A stretch of DNA of 64,000 bases from Puccinellia tenuiflora (GCA_012064385.1 QRDG01001356.1:1209660-1273659), one strand, 5' to 3'; numbered from the stretch's first letter, positions 1 through 10,281 are shown. Program-made: numbers and translations. Notes: generated from the letters alone by a model not told the origin.

Positions 1-1
1 A

Positions 2-583
2 TTTAAAGTTGCCGGTGATAAGGGAAAAAAACATGTTGTTTTTGATGTTGGAGATCTTGTTTGGTTACATTTGCGCAAAGATCGTTTTCCTGATTTGCAC
101 AAGTCAAAATTGATGCCACGGGCTGCTGGTCCTTTTAAGGTATTAGAACGAATTAATGATAATGCATATAAACTTGAGCTTCCTGCAGAATTTGGTACGG
201 TAAGTCCGTCATTTAACATTGCAGATTTGAAGCCATACTTAGGAGAGGATGATGACATTGCGTCGAGGACGACTTCAATTCAAGAAGGGGAGGATGATGA
301 GGACATCCCACATGTTGATACAACCACTGCACCTACAGCCACACACATACAAGGACCTATGACTCGAGCTCGTGCCAAACAACTTAATTATCAGGTACTT
401 TCGTTTCTAGGAACTATTCCTCACATACATGAGAATATGATGCTGCCTAAATCAGATATGTATTTGTTACTCAGGAATATTGGATCTAGCATGGATGAGA
501 AGGACAAGCATTGGAGCATGGCTATGCATGGAGGTGGCTGCAAGCATGTGAGGAATAAAGATGAGGCTACTTCTGAACTTTGA
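2..583 (+). CDS. Ty3/gypsy polyprotein 3' end (integrase C-terminus), element A, partial
   Basis: The open frame enters from the left window edge and ends at a TGA at 581-583. The first part (about residues 10-80) has the layout of the integrase C-terminal domain of plant gypsy elements: a V-W-L motif, then RKDRFP, then a GPFKVLERINDNAYKLELP segment (the GPY/F-type module) that closes with FNIADLKPY. A long acidic linker follows, then the GPMTRARAKQL motif found near the polyprotein end of this gypsy group. I see no chromodomain. The integrase core, RT and gag would lie to the left of the window. The frame shows no break here, so this may be a fairly young copy. Family placement as gypsy is confident; the exact lineage is not. 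Confidence 0.88.
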   Translation, partial: FKVAGDKGKKHVVFDVGDLVWLHLRKDRFPDLHKSKLMPRAAGPFKVLERINDNAYKLELPAEFGTVSPSFNIADLKPYLGEDDDIASRTTSIQEGEDDEDIPHVDTTTAPTATHIQGPMTRARAKQLNYQVLSFLGTIPHIHENMMLPKSDMYLLLRNIGSSMDEKDKHWSMAMHGGGCKHVRNKDEATSEL

Positions 584-591
584 AGCCACCA

Positions 592-1200
592 TGATGATGC
601 AAGGAGGACATGGACGAATTATTCAAGATCATACATCATATTTGCGTCCATAGTCATATTTGGTGCTGCGACACCTTATTTTATGGGCCAGGCCCATGTA
701 ATTTCGGAATAAATATTTTAGGGTTTTTTAGGAGTCCGTATATGTGAAGGAGGGCCCATCTAGGGTTATTTTCGGCCACCCCCCATGGGTTGGACGAAAA
801 TCCCTTCTCCTCTTCCATATATACCTCTCCTTAGCCGCCATTAGGACTCGGATTTTGTTTAGTTTAAGACTTAGCCATTGCTATTCTTCGCCATAGACAA
901 CAGTGTCGGTTCAGACCTTTTGTACTACGCACTTGCAGAATCCCATCTATAAAGCTTTCATCTTTAATCCGCAATATCTTGATTGCATCTATAATTCTTG
1001 CTAGTTCTTCGATTGCTTGCAGGAATTGATCTTCGGATCAGGTTGATCTAACCCCGGCGAGATCAATAGCCTCGAAAGTTGGTGTAGCGATTGCTAAGGC
1101 GCAACGTCACGTACGTTTGTAGTCGGATCGTCAACGTCGACCTCCACCCAAATCGAGAGAAATCCATCTCATCGAAAGATCGGACCCCTTTACCTTATCA
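592..1200 (+). repeat. 3' LTR of element A
   Basis: Sequence after the pol stop runs to a CA end at 1200 (CCTTATCA), where minus-strand RNase H coding of element B resumes in mid-codon, so the right edge is well placed. The left edge is uncertain (TG at 592, 595 or 611) because no second LTR is visible. The content fits an LTR: a TATA-like stretch (CCATATATACC, about 816-826) and a leader with no coding. The B sequence to the right begins TTGTG; the matching duplicate would lie outside the window. Confidence 0.7.
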
Positions 1201-2475
1201 TTGTGGAACCCTTCTTATACACCACTTTGTAAGTGAGTCCCATCATCTTGGTGAGAGCCTTGCGCTGCCACTCTATGTGTAATCGTTGATCATTTAAGTG
1301 TGCTAAAATTTTCTGATCTGACTTGATAATGAACTCTTGAGCATGCAAATACGGCCTCCATTGTTCACTAGGCAATAATATTGCTAAGTATTCCTTCTCG
1401 TACACAATAAGTGTTTTATTCCTTGGACCCAAAGCTTTGCTCACAAATGCTAGAGGATGTCCATCTTGCATTAATACGGCTCCTATGCTCACATCACAAG
1501 CATCAGTTTCAATAAAAAAGGTTTTGCTAAAGTCGGGTAAAGCAAGAACTGGTGCACTAGTCAAAGCTTTCTTCAAGGTAATAAAAGTTGTTTCAGCTTC
1601 ATCAGTCCAGACAAACAGCTTCCCTTCCTTGAGCAAGTTAGTCAAGGGCTTGCTAATGATGCCATAATGCCTGATGTATTTTCTATAATAACCAGTAACA
1701 CATAAAATTCCCCTGACTTCCTTAACATTCTTGGGTCGAGGCCACTGCACCACAGCTTCAATTTTGCTAGCACCTGTAGAAACTCCTTTCCCACTAATAA
1801 CATGCCCCAAATAAAAAAATTGTTGTTGACCAAAAGCGCACTTGGATAATTTCACCTTCCACTGATTCTGCTCAAGTAACTTCAACACTTGCTCAACATG
1901 TTGCTTGTGCTCGTCAAGGGTTTTGCTATAAATCAAACTGCCGTCAAAGAAAAGTAAAGCACTCTTTTTAAGAACTGGTGCTAAGGTTGTGTTCATTGCC
2001 CCTTGAAAGGTTCCAGGTGCTCCAGTCAACCCAAACGCCATCACATTGAATTCATTGCGACCATTATGTGTTTGGAAGCCAGTTTTGAATACCTCACCAG
2101 GAGCTAATCTAATTTGATGATAACCTGCCCTCCAATCCAATTTAGTGAACCAACAAGCTCCAGCCAGTTCATCTAACAGCTCATCAATAACTGGCATTGG
2201 AAATTTTCCCTTCAAAGTAAAAGCATTAATATACCTATAATCAACCACCAATCTCCAAGTGCCATCACCCTTTTTAACCAAAATAACAGGGGAAGAAAAA
2301 GGGCTATTACTCAGCCTGATCATACCACTTTTAAGGAGCTCAGCAACTTGTGTCTCAATTTCATCCTTCAACTTTGGATCCACACGATAAGGCCTAATTG
2401 AAACAGGTCTGGCCCCAGGGACCAAAGGAATCTTGTGGTCACACTGCCTTCTTGGTTGAAAATACCTCGGCATAC
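1201..2475 (-). pseudogene. Reverse transcriptase and RNase H of element B (broken)
   Basis: A 427-residue frame encodes the gypsy RT followed by the RNase H start. Seen in order: PYRVDPKLKDEIETQV, SSPVILVKKGDGTWRLVVDYR, the TKLDWRAGYHQIRL palm motif, the AFGLTGAPGTFQ motif, then the catalytic strand reads LLFFDGSLIYSKT. The usual YxDD/FxDD second aspartate is glycine here, so the polymerase site is destroyed. The linker YLGHVISGKGV and the RNase H block with DFSKTFFIETDACDVSIGAVL follow. The frame runs into the LTR of element A in mid-RNase H (KKGST), so the C-terminal RNase H, integrase and chromatin-binding parts are missing. A frameshift near 2450 separates this frame from the protease linker. 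The annotated start is only the first in-frame start, not a real initiation site. Confidence 0.9.
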
Positions 2476-2874
2476 TTGTCCAATAAAGGCTTGAATTCCT
2501 CTGCGATTGGTATGTCTTCAGCAGAAAGCAGGGCAGATACTTCCACCACTATTACTTTACTTTTGTCAGGAGGAACACCTTGCAACACCACTTTCTTCCC
2601 ATCGCTAAAGAAGGAAATCCATTTTTGTGTCCAATGCATGTGCATAGGACTATGCTGCACCAACCAATCAAGTCCTAAAATGCCATCATAGGCTCCCAGT
2701 TTCAGGATCCGCATATCTGTGTGAAACACATGGCCATCACATTCCCGCCGACATTGAGGAACCCATTGGTTAGGTATAGTACCCCCTCCAGCCACTTGGA
2801 CAGTTACAGGCGGACAATGCTGAATTTCAGAGATTCCCTCACTATGTTTGGCATCAAGAAATGAATTAGTACTG
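2439..2874 (-). pseudogene. Protease C-terminal half and PR-RT linker of element B
   Basis: Directly left of array C the minus strand continues the retropepsin begun on the far side of C. It shows a NSFLDAKHSEG segment after the active-site loop, the conserved strand ILGLDWL, and then the linker LDKYAEVFS that precedes RT in gypsy polyproteins. It ends at a frameshift around 2450, where the RT frame takes over. In gypsy elements this enzyme cuts the Gag-Pol precursor; here it is split by a 15-kb insertion and cannot be made. The continuity across C is direct sequence evidence for the insertion point. Confidence 0.85.
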
Positions 2875-3585
2875 TGTAAGCCCCACTTAGCGTAAATAAA
2901 CAATTCGCCAAGTAGAACCACAATTGGATTATATCACATGGACAAGTACGACACAAAAAGATAAATAAACATAGTTCGAAATACTTTTATTACATCACAG
3001 AGGATCATACGTCCCGAATACAGCGGAAGCAATCACTCGTCTGAGTACAGACTACATCAAAGGCCAAAGGCCAGAAAATAAAAGAGGGGACATGCCCACG
3101 GTGGTCTCAGGCTGCCGTCTAGGATCTCGATCTACTCGTCGTAGTCAGCGTCGAACTCTACGTAGTAGCCACCATCTAGATCGTCGAACTCTATTGTCGC
3201 TCCTGCATTGGTGAAAACACGAGCACCGGACACCCGATGGTATGAGTACGGGGGTACTCAGCAAGTCTAACGTACAACAGGAAAAGAAGGTACGATGCAC
3301 ATGCATTGGGGTTGAAAAAGGCTGTATGTGGACTTGCAGCAGCAGCACCTAACAACTACAGAAGACACGCTACTACTTGTGTCTAATTAGAATAAGGGAA
3401 GAGAGCGCTTGCGCTACTGGGCTAAACTACTCACCAAGCAATACCCGTCCTGAGACAACTCCATCGTATCATATACCCACGAGGAAGAAGTTCGGACACT
3501 CACATGTTGACCAAGTTTTAGCAGGTTATTATTTGAATATGGCTATTTACTAGTCAATTTAGCTATTCATAATATACGGTGATGT

Positions 3586-3900
3586 CTATGATCTTTTTAG
3601 CCAGCACATTACCCAAGTCGTCCATAACCGCGGACTCGGCTTTTTGAAAAGATTTAACCCTGCAGGGGTGCCCAAATGTAGCCATACACGTTCAATCAAC
3701 CACATGCCACATAGGCATTTAGGTATCTCAACACGACCTTCCCCATCACTACTACATTGGATAGAGAGCCACCTATCTGAGACTGATCCACGTGGGGAGC
3801 CCGGCCGAAACTCCTTTGCGGGACCAAACATTGCGAGGACGGCTTCGGGAGGATAACACTCATACGATTGCTCCTCCTTCCACATGCGGTTAACGCTCAT
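3586..3900 (-). other. 104-codon open frame repeated in each C LTR (also 10993-11307 and 15265-15579)
   Basis: All three C LTRs keep an open minus-strand frame of exactly 104 codons at the same place, beginning MSVNRMWKEEQS and ending WLKRS, with scattered substitutions and no stop. I recognise no domain. It overlaps the LTR block also found in the G LTR family. Conservation of the frame may only reflect the recent common origin of the three LTRs, so coding is not claimed. Confidence 0.25.
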
Positions 3901-5881
3901 GCCGCAACTATATGCAGTTCAAAACACCCGAACTAATTGTGGCTCTCTAACCAATATAGCAGATCCGGTACTAAGTTGCAGGGGGTTCCATAAGTCTTCC
4001 CACGTGTGGGTAGGGCGCTCATTCTTGGATAAGCGGAAAAGAATGGTTTTTCCTAGGCGACACTAGCAGAACAAATCACCATAGCTGGCCTTCCGCCGGT
4101 GCCTTATCTTTAATTATAATAAAGTGATTCCCACATAGCAAGTCTTCAATTATTAAGATATAACAGCTAAGCATGTGATAGACCACAAGCAACTCCTAAG
4201 CATGCTAGTAGATAGTAACTGGAAAACAAGCATAGGATATAGGCAGGCATATCAGGAATATCTGGACTTCTAACAGGCTATGCAATTCTAGTAGGAATCG
4301 TAAGACACAACAGAACGGAACTCCTAAAGCATGCAAGACAGGAATAGGCATCACATGAGAAAGTTGGGGAGGGGCTGCTTGCCTGTTGGCTCAGTAGCCT
4401 GGTACTGGGCTAGATCCTCGGAGGTGTCGGGGTACTCAGCTACGTCGTCGTCTACGGGTAACCCTAAAACATAGCAAAAATAGCAATCAATACAAATGCA
4501 AGCAAGGGTGATGACATGTCAAATTTAAATATGCAGCAATTTAAGCGCTAAATATTTTATTAGGCAAGTTACAATTAGGGCTTAGCAATTTAATAAACAA
4601 ATTAGGCATTTAGGGCATTTTATTAATTCAATTAATTGCATTTTCCATTAACCCGAAATGTAAATTATTTAATTCATGCATGCAAAAATAGATTTGGACA
4701 GATTGCAATTTTAGCTTTAAGTTGATATAAAATTCATAATTTTTGGAATTATAGATCAAAAGTTATGAATTTTACAAGATTAAATTATTAGCAAAAGATT
4801 TATTTATTTTTAGCCATTTAAATTAATTCCAAAAATTAAAAAAAATTATATTTGAACAGATTACATTTTTCTGATTTCAAGACATATTTTTATTGTAATA
4901 TTTGACAAAGAAACGTGTGTTATTTAATTATTGCAAAAACAGGACATAAACTATTAGTAGGGACCTAGTTGCAAAAAGATTCGAAAACTGGGCTTTTCTG
5001 GAAAAGTTCCAGATCAGGATCTGAATCTGGGTCAAGTGCACCGGGGTGAGATCTACTCCAGTGTATGACATGTGGGACCCACTGGCCCACATGTCAGTGG
5101 CTGTGGAAGAAAGGAAAAAAGGGGGTTTAATTTGCCTAAAGGGGGACTCGAACCCGGGGTCGATCATGTGTGCCAGCGGCAAGGACCAGTCGGGCTGTGC
5201 GGTGTTGTTGTCAAGTAACAGATCTGAAAGAAGGTGAACTGTTGCTGCTGCTGTTAACTGAACCTAGAACTGAAACTGAGTTTCAGACAGAGCGGCGACA
5301 AAGGACAGGGCCGGCGAGGACGCGGCAGTCGACGACCAAGGACGGGCGGTGCATCCCCTACGTGCGCATGCGCGTGCGGGTGCGGTGCAATGCAGGGGTG
5401 TGAGGTGGTGCAGGGCACGAGCAGCAGGAGCTCGGGTTCGAGCTCGAGCCCGTGCATGTGTTCGGTCTCGGCGAGGAAGCGCACTCTAGCAGAGCATGAG
5501 AAGGTGATGCCCAGAGCAAGAGGGAGACGGAAGGAAGGTGCCCGGCGGCGGTGATGCTCACCCAGAGGTGTCGGGAAAAGCAGATCGGCGAAGGGGACGA
5601 CAACGGTGGCGTGTAGGTGTCGGGGTAGACGGGCTCCTCCTCACGGACGGACGTAGACGAAGAAGACGAACTCGGGCGGCTCCCGCTCCAGCTCCGCGTG
5701 GATGAAGACGTAGACGTTCCCCTCCTCCTAGTTAGCCCGGCGCAGCGACCTCCATGGCGACGACAGCGTGGTGCTCCTCCGGCTGGTGATGGTGGAGTGG
5801 CTTGGGAAGGTGGAGAAAGAGAAACTGAGGGAGGAGGAAGAAGAGTGGCGGCGGCTGGAGGAAGGGCTAGGGTTTGGGAGC

Positions 5882-6424
5882 TGATAAGGGTCAAGGGGGT
5901 TGATCCTATGATTATTGTCCCGATCTTTCACAGCGAATCCACCAATAGGAATCTTCCAATAACGATGATGATCATCACCTGAAGGTGAGGAACGAATCCA
6001 GCAAGCAACGTGGAGATAAACACCACGCCTCAAACCTGAGCCTGATAATCCTTGATGCACTCAAGAACCCTCACAGCAATCTCTATTACAATCTGATAAA
6101 CGGCATCGCCGTCCCCGGAGGGAAGCTTCACCAATGGAGCTCAAAGTCTATGGACTGTTTTAATCTAAACTCAAAGCTGCCTAAACCCTAACTCGGCCAG
6201 CCCCTTATATGGATGGGGTGGGGCGTACTGTAGTGCCGCACTGTAGCTACAGTACCGACCTAATTGGGGCACCCCACTAATGGGCCTAACTAGTTCGGTT
6301 GGACAGGCCCAAACCGAACACTTATTAAAAATAGCAAAGACGACATAAATAAAATTACAATTGACAAGTCTATCTTGGGGGAGTCCTGAAGTTAGGACGC
6401 ACCTCCTCCGTCGTGCCCATATCA
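5882..6424 (-). repeat. 3' LTR of element D
   Basis: 543 bp, nearly identical to 8509-9051. I noticed two single-base differences, in the GATGATCATCACC stretch and in CCCTCACAGC. In transcript sense it begins TGATATGGGC and ends CCCTTATCA. Confidence 0.94.
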
Positions 6425-7953
6425 TCCTCCCCCCCTTCAAGAAGCGTTGTCCTCAACGCTTGAGGGTCGGCTCGAAAAGGTGGAGGTATATAAATAAGAG
6501 CATCACGCTTGTTCGCCGTCTTCAAGTCTTGCTTGCCTTCCATGCCACATCCTCCCTCTCGGCCTACTTGACTTGATACAGCACTTGGCGCCTCTTTTCT
6601 TCTCCACATGAGCTTGGACTTTGGCGCCACTACCTTCTTCTCAAATCTGGATGGAGCCCTTTGTGGAACATGAAGCTTCTTTGCATGACCCTGCAAAATA
6701 GTAATGCCTGGACCACACAACTGACGAACACGTCCATCCTTTCCTATATGCATCCGCACTGCTGCTCCAACAAAACGCCTCATAGGTGTGCTGACATAGC
6801 TGCGACCGTCTACTCGCGGCACCACACGCACCGAAACACAATCAGCACAATCATCATCGGTTTGAACACCTTTGTCAACACAAACTGGAACACATGCTGC
6901 AATATCCCTCCTTTCTTCAACCGGCTTGTCACCAACAAGAACAACTGGCTCGTCATCTACATGCACGGCTGAATCAGTTTCAGTACCAACGCTCCTTGCA
7001 TCATGCTCCTCTTGCTGCAACTTAGCTAACCTTGGCTTTGGCTTAGCTTTATGCAACTTCTCCTTGTGCACCACCAGCACCACATCGGACTTGATTTGAT
7101 CATCTTGCATAGGCTTCAAAGTCCGCTGTTTGCCATCATGCACAAATGAATATGTATTTGCTCTTCCAGCATGCATAGCATTGCGATCATATTGCCATGG
7201 ACGTCCAAGTAACAATCCACACACCTCCAATGGCAACACATCGCACTCAACCTCATCAACGTAGTCACCAACTGTAAATGGCACACGCACCTTGTGAGTA
7301 ATCTTCATCATATCGCAACTATTGACCCACTCAACATGCCTCGGTTCGGGAATTCGCCATGTGGACAAACCCAATGCCTCGACAACCGCCTTGCTAATGC
7401 CATTACAGTAGCTACCACTGTCAATCATCAACTTGCATGCTTTGCCTTTGATCATACACTGCGCCTGAAATAAACTCCATCGCTGGCCTCTATCCGCTGT
7501 CATGCAAGTATCATCATGTACTCTCTTGAGTTGCATATTCAGCCCACTCAATGGTACAACATCCTCAGGAGTAACCACCTTATCCATCTCCTTGGATTTC
7601 TCCAAAAATCTGGAACGCAGAAATTCTCTGAACATCTCCCAATTACATTCGCTATCCCTCATGTCCTTCGCATATTTCTCGTTACGCCACCAACCAGCCA
7701 CCGTCACATCCACACGCCGAGATGCAAGAACATATTCAGTATAGCTACCAAAAGCTTGACTGTTTGCACGACATCTTGCAAATCCACGAACCATGTCAGA
7801 TTCCCAAGACTGAAATCCTGCATACGTTGCAGAACTTTCCAACTTCCAACTCAATTGTTCTCGATCATATGCCTTTCCTGCCTTGATATTAGTGTAATCA
7901 AGAAACAGATCATTGGACCTTTCCATCATACAAATAGGACTTGAAGAACCCAT
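6370..7953 (-). CDS. Single ORF of element D: unknown N-terminal region plus retropepsin
   Basis: An uninterrupted frame of about 528 codons from the first ATG (7953); the open frame itself reaches 8034 upstream without an ATG. Residues about 1-150 are unrecognised, rich in Trp, Arg and Cys, and may be a diverged gag. Around residue 185 comes the aspartic-protease start KACKLMIDSGSYCN, followed by VEALGLSTW, the flap-side segment VPFTVGDYVDEVECDVLP and the closing strand LLLGRPWQYDR, which is the retropepsin layout of gypsy elements. A basic, low-complexity C-terminal half follows. The frame reads through the polypurine tract (LLEGGEDDMG) and ends inside the 3' LTR. There is no RT, RNase H or integrase. 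It resembles the gag-only, enzyme-poor type of non-autonomous element; other elements would have to mobilise it. Confidence 0.82.
   Translation of the reverse strand: MGSSSPICMMERSNDLFLDYTNIKAGKAYDREQLSWKLESSATYAGFQSWESDMVRGFARCRANSQAFGSYTEYVLASRRVDVTVAGWWRNEKYAKDMRDSECNWEMFREFLRSRFLEKSKEMDKVVTPEDVVPLSGLNMQLKRVHDDTCMTADRGQRWSLFQAQCMIKGKACKLMIDSGSYCNGISKAVVEALGLSTWRIPEPRHVEWVNSCDMMKITHKVRVPFTVGDYVDEVECDVLPLEVCGLLLGRPWQYDRNAMHAGRANTYSFVHDGKQRTLKPMQDDQIKSDVVLVVHKEKLHKAKPKPRLAKLQQEEHDARSVGTETDSAVHVDDEPVVLVGDKPVEERRDIAACVPVCVDKGVQTDDDCADCVSVRVVPRVDGRSYVSTPMRRFVGAAVRMHIGKDGRVRQLCGPGITILQGHAKKLHVPQRAPSRFEKKVVAPKSKLMWRRKEAPSAVSSQVGREGGCGMEGKQDLKTANKRDALIYIPPPFRADPQALRTTLLEGGEDDMGTTEEVRPNFRTPPR
6425..6437 (-). 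other. Polypurine tract of element D
   Basis: On the minus strand this reads AAGGGGGGGAGGA and lies directly before the 3' LTR start TGATATGGGC. It would prime plus-strand DNA synthesis. It is also in frame with the D ORF. Confidence 0.85.
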
Positions 7954-8496
7954 CTCTGTAGACAAACTGCAACCAAAAACTTCTTTCCAACTTGATTCTG
8001 CTGCGGCAGAGAAAATGACGGATTTTTGTGCCACGGCAGAAAATCGCGGACTCGCGGACAGACTGACGCTCTGAATTTGAAACGGTCGTAATTTTCTCGT
8101 ACGAAGTCCGAATCAGGCAAGTAAATACTCTTTGGAAAGGAAATTTTGTGTACTTTCCATTGGGTAGCTTCCCAGGTCCCGATTCACCACGTACAGATCG
8201 AAGTTTCCCGAACAAGTCGACGGTCGTTTCTGGACCAGGCAGAACACGTGATTGAAACTGCTGCTCCTTCCTCGTGGCTGCCACCACCAAAAGAAATCTA
8301 GCTGTCCACGTATGGATCTGATCTCTTCACCACGCGGAGCAAAGCCCTGATGCAAAGCAATCTCCTCCAACAGCAGCCGCCCAACAGATCAATCTTGATG
8401 CAAAGCGATCTCCACCAACAGCAGCCGCAATCTCCTCCAAATCAACCGATCTAGATAAGATCGATCAACACACCCTCGCTATGAACAACCCAGTAA

Positions 8497-8506
8497 TCTG
8501 ATACCA
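8497..8506 (-). other. Primer-binding site of element D (initiator tRNA-Met type)
   Basis: The minus strand reads TGGTATCAGA two bases after the 5' LTR end, matching the first 10 bases of the usual site complementary to initiator tRNA-Met. The match then breaks (TT instead of GC). Confidence 0.8.
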
Positions 8507-8508
8507 CA

Positions 8509-9051
8509 TGATAAGGGTCAAGGGGGTTGATCCTATGATTATTGTCCCGATCTTTCACAGCGAATCCACCAATAGGAATCTTCCAATAACGATGATGATC
8601 GTCACCTGAAGGTGAGGAACGAATCCAGCAAGCAACGTGGAGATAAACACCACGCCTCAAACCTGAGCCTGATAATCCTTGATGCACTCAAGAACCCTCA
8701 TAGCAATCTCTATTACAATCTGATAAACGGCATCGCCGTCCCCGGAGGGAAGCTTCACCAATGGAGCTCAAAGTCTATGGACTGTTTTAATCTAAACTCA
8801 AAGCTGCCTAAACCCTAACTCGGCCAGCCCCTTATATGGATGGGGTGGGGCGTACTGTAGTGCCGCACTGTAGCTACAGTACCGACCTAATTGGGGCACC
8901 CCACTAATGGGCCTAACTAGTTCGGTTGGACAGGCCCAAACCGAACACTTATTAAAAATAGCAAAGACGACATAAATAAAATTACAATTGACAAGTCTAT
9001 CTTGGGGGAGTCCTGAAGTTAGGACGCACCTCCTCCGTCGTGCCCATATCA
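8509..9051 (-). repeat. 5' LTR of element D
   Basis: 543 bp with TG...CA ends, near-identical to the other D LTR. It adjoins the primer-binding site on one side and the GGAGC duplicate on the other. The stretch 7954-8496 between ORF start and primer site is the untranslated leader and holds only short frames. Confidence 0.94.
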
Positions 9052-9631
9052 GGAGCGGGGTGCGGCGCCGGGGTTGCTTTATAGAGGGGACGGAGCAGGT
9101 GGATGCGGCCATGGTGGCGCGGTGGCGGAAGTGGCGCGATGGCGTTGGGTGACGTACGAGTGAGAGGGGTGCGGGAGAGGTAGAAAAAGGAGAAAGGCCG
9201 GCTGGGCCGGGCCTTTGGTGGGCCGTTCCGGGAAGGAAGAAGAGAGGGAAAAGAGGGGAAGGAGCTAGGTTTCGGCCCAGCTCTGTTTGTTTGCATTTTC
9301 CAAATTAACAGAAAAAGAGAGAAGAAGAAAAGAGATAAAACTAAAGTAAAAATTTAGGGTTTTGATTTTTCCCAAAATATTTTGTTAATTTGCAAATTCA
9401 AAATAACATTAAGGTTTGCTTTGTCCAAAATAATTTTGGTTTTTAATTATTTTGTTTTGCAATTTAGAAATGAGGTATTGCATGTGATAACACATAAAAA
9501 CACAAATTATTTTGTTTGTTTTTCTTTTATTTTGCAAAACCACAAATGCAACAACAATGATGATGTCATGATGATGCAAAAATTGAAAATAAACATGAAA
9601 AGGAAATGGGGATTACTTTTGGGATGTTACA

Positions 9632-10281
9632 ACTCGCCACCCCTCGAAGGAATCGCGCCCCGAGATTCCAAGAAAGAAGGGAAAAGATCAAGATACTCGG
9701 CTCGAAGATGATCTTTGGAAGTAGGAGGTGTGCCTGTTTCAAGGTCGATGATAAATTCAACAGCTGTGTCAGGTGGCATACCTGGGAGCTCCTCCGGGAA
9801 AACATCAGGAAAGTTACCGACCATTGGAACAATTTGAATGGCTTGGAGAGGGTCGACAATTAGAGTAAAGAGGTGGACAGAAGGGACAAAAGTTGACTAT
9901 GCACCGGTTCAAAAGGAACAAGAATTAGCATAAAACTAATAAGTGTGCGAAGGGTAGTGGAATTGCATATGCAAGAAAGGTTCAACAGAAAGGAGAAGTG
10001 ACCGTAGCAACATTTTTTAGCACCATAGGCATAGCTCCAACCTAAGGTACTACGGAAAACCCCGAACACGTGAAACCCTAAATTTGAAAATTTTAGGGAA
10101 AGAGAGAAATTCGTTTCACTTCCTTACCGGAAAAGAGGGTTGTGGGTGGGGAAAGAAATAAAGAGAACAGAGTTCCTAATCTCGCGTATAATTTTCCCTG
10201 AATAGCTATTAAAATAATTTCTAGACTCAACTACGACCAGTAGAAAGGCTCCTAAAGGCGGTCCATGCTCTGATACCAATT
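9632..10281 (-). pseudogene. Internal domain 1 of array C with fused pol remnant
   Basis: A 650-bp segment between LTR-b and LTR-a. On the minus strand it starts with the primer site (10279-10267) and ends with a G-rich tract (GGGGTGGCGAGT) just before TGTAACATCCC. A 65-codon remnant at 9627-9824 begins MVGNFPDVFPEELPGMPPD, the linker between protease and RT in gypsy polyproteins. After about 35 residues it switches to EYLDLFPSFLESRGAIPS, which looks like a polyprotein C-terminus. The whole pol core is therefore deleted with the reading frame joined. The rest, 9830-10260, has no recognisable coding. Confidence 0.85.
10267..10279 (-). other. Primer-binding site 1 of array C
   Basis: The minus strand reads TTGGTATCAGAGC next to the LTR-b end GGGGCTTACA, complementary to the 3' end of initiator tRNA-Met. 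It would start minus-strand DNA synthesis on the element RNA. Confidence 0.92.

Larger units (their letters stand above)
5882..9051 (-). mobile_element. Element D: short non-autonomous gypsy-like LTR retrotransposon
   Basis: This 3170-bp element is inserted in LTR-a of array C. Its ends are TGATAAGGG...CCCATATCA on the plus strand, and GGAGC is duplicated on both sides (5877-5881 and 9052-9056). The empty site is visible in LTR-b near 13321 (TTTGGAGCGGGG). It has two 543-bp LTRs that differ at only a few positions, a primer site, a polypurine tract, and one long frame with a retropepsin but no RT or integrase. It is the youngest datable insertion in the left block because it interrupts C, which interrupts B. 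Confidence 0.95.
2875..9631 (-). repeat. LTR-a of array C (3' LTR, interrupted by element D)
   Basis: About 3.58 kb once element D (5882-9051) and its 5-bp duplication are removed. It aligns along its whole length with the other two LTRs, starting with the same block (TGTAAGCCCCACTTAGCG on the plus strand) and ending GGGATGTTACA. The part at about 4520-4930 is AT-rich. The part at about 5270-5880 plus 9057-9290 is GC-rich and would be the promoter-proximal part in minus orientation. Short frames occur but none looks like a real gene. Confidence 0.9.

Noticed and set aside
5137..5210. tRNA gene on the minus strand (GGTTCGAGTCC T-loop-like sequence)
   Set aside because: Only the T-arm side fits. 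No acceptor, D-arm or anticodon arm can be paired around it, and it lies inside an LTR.
5254..5894. Overlapping GC-rich open frames on both strands (also 12616-13433 and 17077-17846)
   Set aside because: Frames are open only because of high GC content; compositions are Ser/Pro/Arg-rich, they differ between the LTR copies and carry no domain.
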